This document shows positions 1 through 5,421 of a stretch of 8,920 bases of DNA, in pieces. The stretch's first letter is position 1, and each line of letters opens with the position of its first letter. The translations under genes and the position numbers were made by a program. The DNA comes from a candidate division Zixibacteria bacterium DG_27 (GTDB lineage: Bacteria; Zixibacteria; MSB-5A5; DG-27): assembly GCA_001302725.1 (NCBI GenBank), contig LIZU01000033.1, positions 1 through 8,920 of the forward strand, read 5' to 3'. The notes beneath the pieces are model-generated. The model saw only the letters and a program-made list of their open reading frames with translations, had not been told where the DNA came from and made no database searches.

Positions 1-2
1 CC

Positions 3-425
3 GGATGCCTGGTAGGTTCCCTGGTTGCCTATTTCGTCGGGATTTACGGCGGTCGGCCCTTCCTGGAGAAGTACGGCAAATACGTTCTGCTCTCAAAAAG
101 GGACTTAGACACTGCCGACAGATGGTTTGAGAAATACGGCGACTGGGCCATTTTCTTCTCCCGGCTTCTGCCGGTTATTAGAACTTTTATATCCCTCCCC
201 GCCGGCATCGCCCGCATGAGGCTGGGGAGGTTTATTATTTACACCTTTCTGGGCTCCCTCCCCTGGTGTCTGGCCTTAGCCTATGTCGGAAAGGTGATGG
301 GGGAGAATTGGGGAGAACTCCGCGAGTATTTCCACCACGCCGATCTTGTCATCGGCATCGTTATTGTTTTGGGGATTGCCTACTTCCTCTACCGCCACCT
401 GAAGCCCGCAAGAGAGCAACGATAG
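3..425 (+). CDS. DedA/VTT-family membrane protein, C-terminal part (5' end outside window)
   Basis: The frame is open from base 3 to the TAG at 423-425, giving 140 residues. DedA-family proteins are usually about 200 residues, so roughly 60 N-terminal residues lie to the left of the window. The DedA/VTT (SNARE-associated) signature is visible at about residues 52-71: FFSRLLPVIRTFISLPAGIA, with the paired arginines and the PAG motif typical of the family. A segment containing GSLPWCLALAYVGKVMG follows, then a last hydrophobic helix (DLVIGIVIVLGIAYFLY) and a short basic tail. Family members are inner-membrane proteins linked to proton-motive-force maintenance and, for some members, to flipping of undecaprenyl phosphate or phosphatidylethanolamine. 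The substrate here cannot be told. The gene converges on the SGNH hydrolase array, with 103 bases between the two stop codons. Its last ~30 codons reappear as a broken copy at about 1975-2069. Confidence 0.9.
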   Translation, partial: GCLVGSLVAYFVGIYGGRPFLEKYGKYVLLSKRDLDTADRWFEKYGDWAIFFSRLLPVIRTFISLPAGIARMRLGRFIIYTFLGSLPWCLALAYVGKVMGENWGELREYFHHADLVIGIVIVLGIAYFLYRHLKPAREQR

Positions 426-528
426 TAATATCTCTCAAAACTGTTCCAGGGGGAACTTTAACAACTTCAGCTGGAAGGCAGCTTGCTTTGGAAAGAGATC
501 ACTTCCCGAGAGGCTAATCTAGAACTGC
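333..528 (+). repeat. Duplicated flank, copy A (dedA 3' end plus intergenic spacer)
   Basis: This stretch covers the last ~30 codons of the intact DedA gene and the spacer up to the stop of the first SGNH gene. It is colinear with about 1975-2168, at an offset of 1641 bases inside the DedA tail and 1640 at the SGNH stop. Matching blocks include TCTCAAAACTGTT, AGCTGGAAG, ATCACTTCCCGA and AACTGCTCACATTT. Identity over the spacer is about three quarters by eye. The similarity continues into the two SGNH genes, so this is the left end of a tandem segmental repeat and not a separate element. A short dyad (443-447 with 452-456) lies in the spacer but has no convincing T tract. Confidence 0.85.
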
Positions 529-1716
529 TCACATTTGAGCCCTCCCCGTTTTCGCTGGCAGGAGCCCAAGGCTCTCCAGAGCTTCTGCAGTCAGTCTGGC
601 GGCTTCACGGTGACCGTTGTTGTTCCAGTGTCCGTCGATGTCCCAGTGGAACTTCATGGGTCTGAGGGCTTTTAGGTGCCGAAAGCGTTGGGCACAGTTT
701 ATGACCGGGATCCCCTCCCGGGTTGCGATGACAGTGAGCCACCTGTCCACCGCCTCCGGGTCGTAGAGGTCGGGGTCAAGCCCATAACCTCTCAAAGCCC
801 GTTCCCATTCTTGGGGGCGAACTTGAAAGCGGGAATCGACAATGAGAAAGACCAATTTAGCACCCTTTTCTTGACAGAGCCTGTGAAACTCCAGAAGGAT
901 AGCCTCGGTTAAGCGTTTCATTGAAGTAGCCTGTTGGTTCTCCTCTTTGGCATATACTGGCACTAGATAGCTGGTCAGATCTTGCTGTGCATCTATGTAG
1001 TCACCCCACCTCTCCATCATATTGCCGCCGAATATCCTTCGAGCTCGGGCGCTGGTTCTGGTCTCCAATTGCATCAGCCGTGGCAGTTTTACATTGAGGA
1101 ACACAAAGAGATACGAGTTCCCCCATAACCAGGCTCTGACTTTGGAGGAAAAGGATAGCTCAATAGGGGTGAAGTGCAGTTTCCCCTCCCGGGTGAGGCT
1201 GAACATGCCGGTCACGATATTATTGAGAAGGTCGTTTTTGGAAAAAGCGAGAATGACTAAATCGGGGTCAAACTTCAATGCGTATTTTTTCAGAAGCATC
1301 AGTTCCTGGTCGTTTCCGTAACCGTTAACACCGAAGTTCAGGGTTTCGCAGTTGAACAGTTTTTGCCTCAGACAGCACTCTAGCACCTTTGAGTAAACTG
1401 AATCTAAGACCACCTGTTTCCCCTCCACAAAGGAATCTCCCAGGATCGCAATCCTGAAGACTCCGGGGGATTTTCGGGTTTGATGTTCGCTGTCCCGCAT
1501 CCCCCACGAATTGTAGCGGATTAAAACCGTGTATTCCTGGCGACTGTAAACGAAGCTCACGTTGGGGACGTGATACCAACCTAAATCCGGGTCCCCCTCC
1601 TTTCTGCTGATTGGCTGGGATGACAGAAGCCTCAACCCCAGCTCGAGTATAAGGAGACAGAATACCGGCACCCCCAAAAGTAAGGAAAGACCCACAAGCA
1701 GTTTCTTAAATTTCAT
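529..1716 (-). CDS. Membrane-anchored SGNH hydrolase, paralog 1
   Basis: The product has 395 residues. An uncleaved signal-anchor helix lies at about residues 5-28, so the catalytic domain should face the periplasm or outside. SGNH blocks seen: block I ILGDSF with nucleophile Ser95; a glycine/asparagine block NFGVNGYG at 127-134; SKND at 159-162, with the block III Asn; and DGHWNNNGH at 361-369, where Asp361 and His363 complete the likely triad. Family members hydrolyse or transfer ester groups, often O-acetyl groups on glycans; the substrate here is unknown. Start: ATG preceded by a G-rich Shine-Dalgarno that includes seven Gs, downstream of a strong promoter at 1766-1794. It is somewhat over 50% identical to paralog 2 and shares with it a C-terminal tail (LLPAxTxRAxM) that paralog 3 lacks. 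It is transcribed away from the carbamoyltransferase operon and converges on the DedA gene. Confidence 0.9.
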   Translation of the reverse strand: MKFKKLLVGLSLLLGVPVFCLLILELGLRLLSSQPISRKEGDPDLGWYHVPNVSFVYSRQEYTVLIRYNSWGMRDSEHQTRKSPGVFRIAILGDSFVEGKQVVLDSVYSKVLECCLRQKLFNCETLNFGVNGYGNDQELMLLKKYALKFDPDLVILAFSKNDLLNNIVTGMFSLTREGKLHFTPIELSFSSKVRAWLWGNSYLFVFLNVKLPRLMQLETRTSARARRIFGGNMMERWGDYIDAQQDLTSYLVPVYAKEENQQATSMKRLTEAILLEFHRLCQEKGAKLVFLIVDSRFQVRPQEWERALRGYGLDPDLYDPEAVDRWLTVIATREGIPVINCAQRFRHLKALRPMKFHWDIDGHWNNNGHREAARLTAEALESLGLLPAKTGRAQM

Positions 1717-1727
1717 CCCCCCCTCAT
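1717..1727 (-). promoter_or_regulatory. G-rich ribosome binding site with G7 homopolymer, SGNH paralog 1
   Basis: On the coding strand the bases just before the ATG read TGAGGGGGGG. Seven Gs directly abut the start codon and serve as the purine-rich ribosome binding site. No other candidate Shine-Dalgarno lies nearby, which supports ATG at 1716. A homopolymer at this position could slip and change spacing or strength. Confidence 0.6.
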
Positions 1728-1765
1728 TAAGCCCCCTAATTTAGCTTCGCAGATTCATTACTGTT

Positions 1766-1794
1766 ATTCTATCACAAGAAGTTGACTTTGTCAA
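1766..1794 (-). promoter_or_regulatory. Sigma70-type promoter of SGNH paralog 1
   Basis: On the minus strand a perfect -35 TTGACA (1794-1789) is followed by a 17-base spacer and a -10 TAGAAT (1771-1766). Transcription would start near 1759, leaving a leader of roughly 43 bases before the ATG at 1716. The element aligns base for base, with the same 17-base spacing, with the putative promoter of paralog 3 at 4632-4660: both carry TCAACTT in the spacer and GATAG(A/G)AT at the -10. That conservation supports function. Confidence 0.8.
1782..1794. promoter_or_regulatory. Dyad overlapping the -35 box (possible operator)
   Basis: TTGAC-TTT-GTCAA is a perfect 5-bp inverted repeat with a 3-base centre. 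One arm is the -35 hexamer itself and the other lies in the promoter spacer. It could be a repressor site or an accident of the -35 sequence. The corresponding stretch at paralog 3 keeps the spacer arm (TCAA) but degenerates in the -35 arm. Confidence 0.3.
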
Positions 1795-1974
1795 TAGAAA
1801 ATATCGACTCTTACGGTTTAAAAAAAGAGGCTAGAAGAACTGAAAAAGACAGGTTCTGTGTAATCCCGAGGTTAGCTACTAGGTTCGGCCCCAGAGAACG
1901 GAAAAACAGGCCTGAAATTCGGGCTGCCGATGTCAGCTTGAAGGTAGTCAAGAGAGGGCACATATAAGCGGTGA
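1795..1974. other. Non-coding stretch between promoter of SGNH paralog 1 and the dedA remnant
   Basis: I see no gene here. Short open frames on both strands run through it but lack a ribosome binding site, a recognisable motif or a convincing protein composition. The left part is A-rich (1819-1827). An imperfect hairpin (1836-1842 with 1850-1857, one bulged base) is present but has no T run to make it a terminator. It marks the junction zone of the duplication. It does not resemble the sequence next to the other end of the repeat (right of 3353), so later deletion or rearrangement must have altered one of the junctions. Confidence 0.5.
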
Positions 1975-2069
1975 CAACCCCGAACTTCTTCATCGGCATA
2001 TAGCTTGTATTGGGGATTATCTACTTCCTCTGCCGCCACTTAAAGCTCCTGAAAGAGCAACCGCGCTGA
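1975..2069 (+). pseudogene. Remnant of the dedA 3' end (duplicated fragment)
   Basis: Read in the DedA frame from 1992, this fragment gives IGI-stop-LVLGIIYFLCRHLK, then LLKEQPR and a TGA at 2067-2069. The intact gene gives IGIVIVLGIAYFLYRHLK, then PAREQR and TAG at 423-425. No indel is needed over the last 25 codons. Similarity fades upstream of about 1980, where a one-base shift is needed. The copy has an in-frame TAG at 2001-2003, no start, and none of the catalytic or membrane core of the family, so it cannot make a DedA protein. It is a hitch-hiker of the duplication that produced the two SGNH genes on either side. Confidence 0.8.
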
Positions 2070-2168
2070 CATTTCTCAAAACTGTTTGAGGGGAAGTTTA
2101 ACCCTTTAAGCTGGAAGACAGCTTCACTTGGAAATATATCACTTCCCGAAAAGATAATTCATAACTGC
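1975..2168 (+). repeat. Duplicated flank, copy B (dedA remnant plus spacer)
   Basis: This is the second copy of the segment at 333-528. It keeps the same order: DedA tail, TCTCAAAACTGTT block, AGCTGGAAG block, ATCACTTCCCGA block, AACTGCTCACATTT at the SGNH stop codon. It lies just downstream of SGNH paralog 2 exactly as copy A lies downstream of paralog 1. The spacer is about as similar between the copies as the coding sequence is, which is unusual for untranslated DNA. Confidence 0.85.
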
Positions 2169-3353
2169 TCACATTTCAGCCCTCTCGGTTTCGGCTGGCA
2201 AGAGCCCAAAGCGCTCCAAAGCTTCGGCAGTTAATCTGGCGGCTTCCCGGTGACCGTTATTATTCCAGTGCCCGTCGATGTCCCAGTGAAGTTTGATCCC
2301 GGTTTCAGCTTTCAGCTGCCGGAAACGCGGGATGCAGCTCAGGGCCGCGAAGCCCTCCCGGGAGGCAAACTCCAGAAGCCAGTTGTCGACGGCGTCGGGG
2401 TCGTATGGCTCAAGGTCCAGTCCCACACGGGATAGCCGCCGCTCCCACTCCCGGGGGCGAAGCTGGAATCGACCGGAATTGATGAGCAAGAGAAATGCTA
2501 CCTCCCGTTCCCGGCACTGTTTATATATCTCCAGCAATATCGCCTCCGTCAGCCTCTTGGCGGGAGCCAGACGAGGGTCCTCCTCTTTGGCATAGAGGGG
2601 AACTAAGCGGCCGTCCAGATCCTGGTGCGAATCGAGGATGTCTCTCAACCGCTGACTTATCCCTAAATCATACTCCTTCCTGATCACCTTCTTGTGCATC
2701 CCCAGAGTTGCCAGTCTCGGGAGGCGGACATTGAGAAAGACAAAAAGGTGGGAGTTCCCCCACAACCACGCTCGGATCTTGGAGCCCAGGGGAGCCTCCA
2801 CGGTGGCGATCTTCAGTTCTCCCTTGGGAGTCAAGCTGCATATCCCGCCAACGATGTTATTGGCGACATCGTTTTTCGAGAAGGAGAGGATGACCAGATC
2901 GGGGTCGAAATGAAAGACGTATTTCTTCAGGAGAACCAGCTCTTGGTCGGTGCCGTATCCGGTCACTCCAAAGTTCAGGGTCTCGCAATTGTGGCCTCTA
3001 TCCTGAAGGATTCGCTCCAGGACTTTGGAGAAGACTGAATCCAAAGCCACCTGGGCTCCCTCCATGTAAGAGTCTCCCAGGACCGCGATGCGAAAGAGGC
3101 CCGCAGGTTTCTGGAGGGGATATTCGCTGTCCCGAAGCCCGAAGGAGTTGTACCTGACGGTGGTGGAATACTCCTGTCGCGTGTATGTGAACTCCGTCTT
3201 GGGAGCGTGAAACCATCCCAGATCCAAGTCGATATTAGCCTTGGTCATCGGCTGAGGGGAAAAAAGCCGCAACCCCGCCTCCAAAGCCAGAATCGAAAAC
3301 AGCAGAGTTCCCAAGAGCAAAACTAGATTCGCAACTGTTCTTTTGAGTGTCAT
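2169..3353 (-). CDS. Membrane-anchored SGNH hydrolase, paralog 2
   Basis: The product has 394 residues with the same plan as its neighbours. A signal-anchor helix lies at about residues 7-29 and a conserved stem carries DLGWFHAP. Block I is VLGDSY with Ser95; NFGVTGYG is at 127-134; SKND at 159-162; and DGHWNNNGH at 360-368 supplies Asp360 and His362. An insert-like central part (about 216-250) is the most divergent region between paralogs and may set substrate choice. Start: ATG with GAGGAAGGG directly upstream (3354-3362). Only 69 bases separate it from the stop of paralog 3, and no promoter is evident there, so it is probably co-transcribed with paralog 3 from 4632-4660. The exported location and ester-type active site are family knowledge; the substrate is not known. 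Confidence 0.9.
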   Translation of the reverse strand: MTLKRTVANLVLLLGTLLFSILALEAGLRLFSPQPMTKANIDLDLGWFHAPKTEFTYTRQEYSTTVRYNSFGLRDSEYPLQKPAGLFRIAVLGDSYMEGAQVALDSVFSKVLERILQDRGHNCETLNFGVTGYGTDQELVLLKKYVFHFDPDLVILSFSKNDVANNIVGGICSLTPKGELKIATVEAPLGSKIRAWLWGNSHLFVFLNVRLPRLATLGMHKKVIRKEYDLGISQRLRDILDSHQDLDGRLVPLYAKEEDPRLAPAKRLTEAILLEIYKQCREREVAFLLLINSGRFQLRPREWERRLSRVGLDLEPYDPDAVDNWLLEFASREGFAALSCIPRFRQLKAETGIKLHWDIDGHWNNNGHREAARLTAEALERFGLLPAETERAEM

Positions 3354-3362
3354 CCCTTCCTC
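3354..3362 (-). promoter_or_regulatory. Ribosome binding site of SGNH paralog 2
   Basis: GAGGAAGGG lies immediately before the ATG at 3353 on the minus strand. It is the only purine-rich site in the 69-base gap to paralog 3 and fixes the start. No -35/-10 pair comparable with those of paralogs 1 and 3 is visible in this gap, which points to read-through from the gene upstream. Confidence 0.6.
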
Positions 3363-3422
3363 TTCTTGCCTACGACTATTTCTCTTATCAGGAGCTTGCT
3401 GGGGCTGCCTTGGATAGCGGTA

Positions 3423-4586
3423 TCACAGCGGTGGGAGTCCAAGGGAGTCCAGAACTTCGACCGTCAGCCGGGCTGCTTCTCGATGGCCGTTGGAGTTCCA
3501 GTGACCGTCGATTCTCCAGTGGAAGCTCATCCCCTTTCGGGCCTTCAAATCCCGGAAACGCTCTGCGGAGCTGATGCCCGGGAAACCGACCTCGGCTGCA
3601 AAATCCAGAAGCCACCTGTCCACCGCCTCGTGGTCGTAATCCTCGGGCGCCAGGTTGAACTGCTTGAGCTTTCTATCCCAGGATCCCGGCTGGATTTGAA
3701 ATCTGGCAGAGTTGATGAGCAATATGAACTTGACCTCGCGCTCATGGCACACCCGATCTATCTCCTTCAGGATCGCCTCCATCAAACGCTTTGCATAATC
3801 CACCCGAGGGTCTTCCACCTTAGCATAGAGCGGCATCAGAGTTGGATTTAAGTCCTGTTGAGCTTCAGTCAAATCGCTCCACATAGCTGCGTCCCCGACC
3901 TCAAAGATCTTTCGAGGGTTTCTCTTTCGCGCCCCCGGGGACATAAGTTTCGGGAGACGGAAGTTCAAGAACGTGAAAAGGTGGGAGTTTCGATACAGCC
4001 AAGCCCTGACCAGGGAGCCCAGGGGAGCGCCCGGTGGAGTTATCTGCAGATTCCCCTTGGGATCGAGGCCGCAGATGGCGTTGGCGACATTAGTGGCGAT
4101 GTCGTTTTTGGCCACCGAGACGATGACCAAGTCGGGATCGAACTCCAGAGCATACTTCTTCAGAAGTACTAGCTCCTGGTCGGTACTGTAGGCGTGAACT
4201 CCAAAGTTCAGGACCTCGCAATTGAGGCCCTTCTCCTTCAACAGGCGCTCCAGAACTCTGGAGTAGAGGGAATCGAAGGGGACCTGGCGCCCCTCCATGA
4301 AGGAGTCTCCCAAAACCGCGATGCGGAAAACTCCCGGAGGTTTGGAGCGGGTATGTTCGAGATCCCGCATCCCGTATGAGTTGTAATGTATGGGAGTGTT
4401 GAACTCCTTGTGATGAAAAACGTAGCGAGTGTTGGGGACATTGATCCACCCCAGGTCGGGCTCAATCTGGCTTTTGGTCAACCCCTGGGGGGCAAAAAAA
4501 CGTAATCCCATCTCAAGCACCACCAGGGAGAAAAGCAGTGTCCCCAGAAGTAAAAGGAGGTTAGGCAAAATCTTGTTCGGTTTCAT
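3423..4586 (-). CDS. Membrane-anchored SGNH hydrolase, paralog 3
   Basis: The product has 387 residues, slightly shorter than the others because it stops at LGLPPL without the charged tail of paralogs 1 and 2. A signal-anchor helix lies at about residues 8-29. Block I is VLGDSF (Ser95). The second block reads NFGVHAYS in place of GYG. The block III region is AKND (159-162), and DGHWNSNGH at 360-368 gives Asp360/His362. All catalytic positions are therefore present, but the oxyanion-hole neighbourhood differs from its sisters, which may mean a different substrate. It is the first hydrolase gene after the carbamoyltransferase operon in the direction of transcription, 232 bases downstream of DUF5989. 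It has its own promoter, and a hairpin overlaps its ribosome binding site (CAGGGGAG). Confidence 0.9.
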   Translation of the reverse strand: MKPNKILPNLLLLLGTLLFSLVVLEMGLRFFAPQGLTKSQIEPDLGWINVPNTRYVFHHKEFNTPIHYNSYGMRDLEHTRSKPPGVFRIAVLGDSFMEGRQVPFDSLYSRVLERLLKEKGLNCEVLNFGVHAYSTDQELVLLKKYALEFDPDLVIVSVAKNDIATNVANAICGLDPKGNLQITPPGAPLGSLVRAWLYRNSHLFTFLNFRLPKLMSPGARKRNPRKIFEVGDAAMWSDLTEAQQDLNPTLMPLYAKVEDPRVDYAKRLMEAILKEIDRVCHEREVKFILLINSARFQIQPGSWDRKLKQFNLAPEDYDHEAVDRWLLDFAAEVGFPGISSAERFRDLKARKGMSFHWRIDGHWNSNGHREAARLTVEVLDSLGLPPL

Positions 4587-4592
4587 TCTCTC

Positions 4593-4607
4593 CCCTGAAA
4601 AGCAGGG
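4593..4607 (-). promoter_or_regulatory. Hairpin overlapping the ribosome binding site of SGNH paralog 3
   Basis: On the minus strand CCCTG-CTTTT-CAGGG forms a perfect 5-bp stem with a 5-base loop. Its 3' arm runs into GGGGAG, the only Shine-Dalgarno before the ATG at 4586. If the hairpin forms in the mRNA it would partly mask ribosome entry. This is inference from sequence only, and the stem is short. Confidence 0.4.
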
Positions 4608-4631
4608 TTACCGGCTCAACTTCGGCTTTAC

Positions 4632-4660
4632 ATCCTATCGTAGTAAGTTGAATCTGTTCA
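4632..4660 (-). promoter_or_regulatory. Promoter of SGNH paralog 3 (and probably paralog 2)
   Basis: On the minus strand TGAACA (4660-4655; four of six consensus bases) is followed by a 17-base spacer and TAGGAT (4637-4632). The hexamers alone are moderate. However, the whole element aligns with the stronger promoter of paralog 1 (1766-1794), sharing TCAACTT in the spacer and GATAGxAT at the -10. The leader to the ATG at 4586 would be about 40 bases, the same as for paralog 1. Confidence 0.6.
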
Positions 4661-4767
4661 CAGACAGCAGGGCGCCGGCAGATCAAATGGGAGCGGTATG
4701 AGCATCCTGAGGACGAAGGTTGAACGCAATTGCCAAGTCACAGATTGGTCGCCTCATACTCCGGGGG

Positions 4768-4801
4768 GCGACAGAAAACAACCCCGTCTCGGGACTGTCG
4801 C
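4768..4801. other. Nested inverted repeat between DUF5989 and SGNH paralog 3
   Basis: GCGACAG (4768-4774) pairs with CTGTCGC (4795-4801). Inside the loop CCCG (4783-4786) pairs with CGGG (4790-4793) around TCT. In RNA this gives an outer 7-bp stem enclosing a small GC-rich hairpin. It lies 18 bases past the DUF5989 stop in the direction of transcription. It could end or protect the operon mRNA. It is not a textbook rho-independent terminator, because the minus-strand sequence after it is C-rich and not T-rich. Confidence 0.5.
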
Positions 4802-4818
4802 TTGTGTTCGAAACAGAG

Positions 4819-4977
4819 TCAGAAGATGGCATAGATGAACGGTGACAGTGCTGAACCCTCCACGAAAACCATCACGAAGCTGAAAAGTAAAAAGATCAGG
4901 ATAATCGGCACCAACCACCACTTCTTCCGCACCCTTAGGAAACCCCAGATCTCTTTGAGCATGCTCACCTTACCCAT
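4819..4977 (-). CDS. DUF5989-type small membrane protein (52 aa)
   Basis: This short gene encodes 52 residues. It begins MGKVSMLKEIWGFL, continues with a basic patch RVRKKWW, then one hydrophobic helix (about residues 21-40, WLVPIILIFLLFSFVMVFVE), and ends GSALSPFIYAIF. The pattern xxFLxxRKKWWLxPIxx...GSAxxPFIYxxF is what I recognise as DUF5989, a family typically encoded directly after an SxtJ-type protein and a carbamoyltransferase. That is the order here: its start is 23 bases after the stop of the SxtJ gene. A GGAG lies 9 bases before the ATG at 4977. The internal ATG at codon 6 (4962) is a possible alternative start. The function is unknown; it is presumably a small inner-membrane subunit or helper. 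Confidence 0.85.
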   Translation of the reverse strand: MGKVSMLKEIWGFLRVRKKWWLVPIILIFLLFSFVMVFVEGSALSPFIYAIF

Positions 4978-5000
4978 AGATGCTCGCTCCCAATAATCAA

Positions 5001-5420
5001 CTAATATGGTCGTGACAGACGGTCCTTCTCGACAGTATAGTCCTTTCTATGCATCCAGTAGCTTTCAACCTCGACCTTTTTCCACCTCCTCTGCAGAAAG
5101 TCCTTCCCGAAAAGCCGCATGAGGAGACCCATAGGAGTTATCACCAAGAAGAACAGCAGGGTCAGAATGATGGTGGTAACTATCTGACCCAACACAAAGG
5201 CAAAGGCCATCCAGAGGGCATAAGGCCACCTTAGGCTCCTGGGGAGGAGAATCCCCAGGAGCAAGAATAGGCCCGCAAGGACCAAAAGGTATGGGGCTGC
5301 GGGTCGCCCCTTGAGGAGGGCGAGGGTTCCGATCACCCCCAAACCACCCGTCATCACCAGCGCAAACTGGCGCAGCTCCTTTACGGTGGCCGACTTCTTC
5401 CAGGGAATTTGAATCTTCAT
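5001..5420 (-). CDS. SxtJ-family membrane protein
   Basis: The product has 139 residues. A short polar, basic N-terminus (KELRQFA) is followed by hydrophobic segments at about 19-36, 42-59 and 65-104; the last is long enough for two helices. A cytoplasmic-looking charged tail carries SYWMHRKDY, a motif characteristic of the SxtJ family, named after the saxitoxin-cluster protein that lies beside the carbamoyltransferase SxtI. The ATG at 5420 begins one base after the carbamoyltransferase TGA, so the two are almost certainly translationally coupled. AAGGAG lies 16 bases upstream inside the preceding gene, too far to act alone. The biochemical role of the family is unproven. Its fixed linkage to a carbamoyltransferase suggests a membrane partner that positions the enzyme or its acceptor. 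Confidence 0.85.
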   Translation of the reverse strand: MKIQIPWKKSATVKELRQFALVMTGGLGVIGTLALLKGRPAAPYLLVLAGLFLLLGILLPRSLRWPYALWMAFAFVLGQIVTTIILTLLFFLVITPMGLLMRLFGKDFLQRRWKKVEVESYWMHRKDYTVEKDRLSRPY

Positions 5421-5421
5421 G

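Noticed and set aside
443..456. GTTCC/GGAAC dyad as a convergent terminator between dedA and SGNH paralog 1
   Set aside because: The stem is only 5 bp, the following T run is short, and copy B does not preserve this pairing.
1782..1999. Short open frames of about 60 codons on both strands in the spacer left of the dedA remnant
   Set aside because: They lack ribosome binding sites and motifs, overlap each other on opposite strands, and one runs across the promoter of SGNH paralog 1.
3366..3851. Plus-strand open frame of 161 codons
   Set aside because: It lies entirely antisense to SGNH paralog 3, has no recognisable domain or ribosome binding site, and its stop-free length follows from the codon pattern of the real gene.
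4429..4701. Plus-strand open frame of 90 codons over the start of SGNH paralog 3
   Set aside because: It overlaps the conserved N-terminus and promoter of the minus-strand gene and has no family features.
4696..4759. GTATGAG/CTCATAC inverted pair 50 bases apart
   Set aside because: A 7-bp match at this distance is expected by chance and nothing else supports it.
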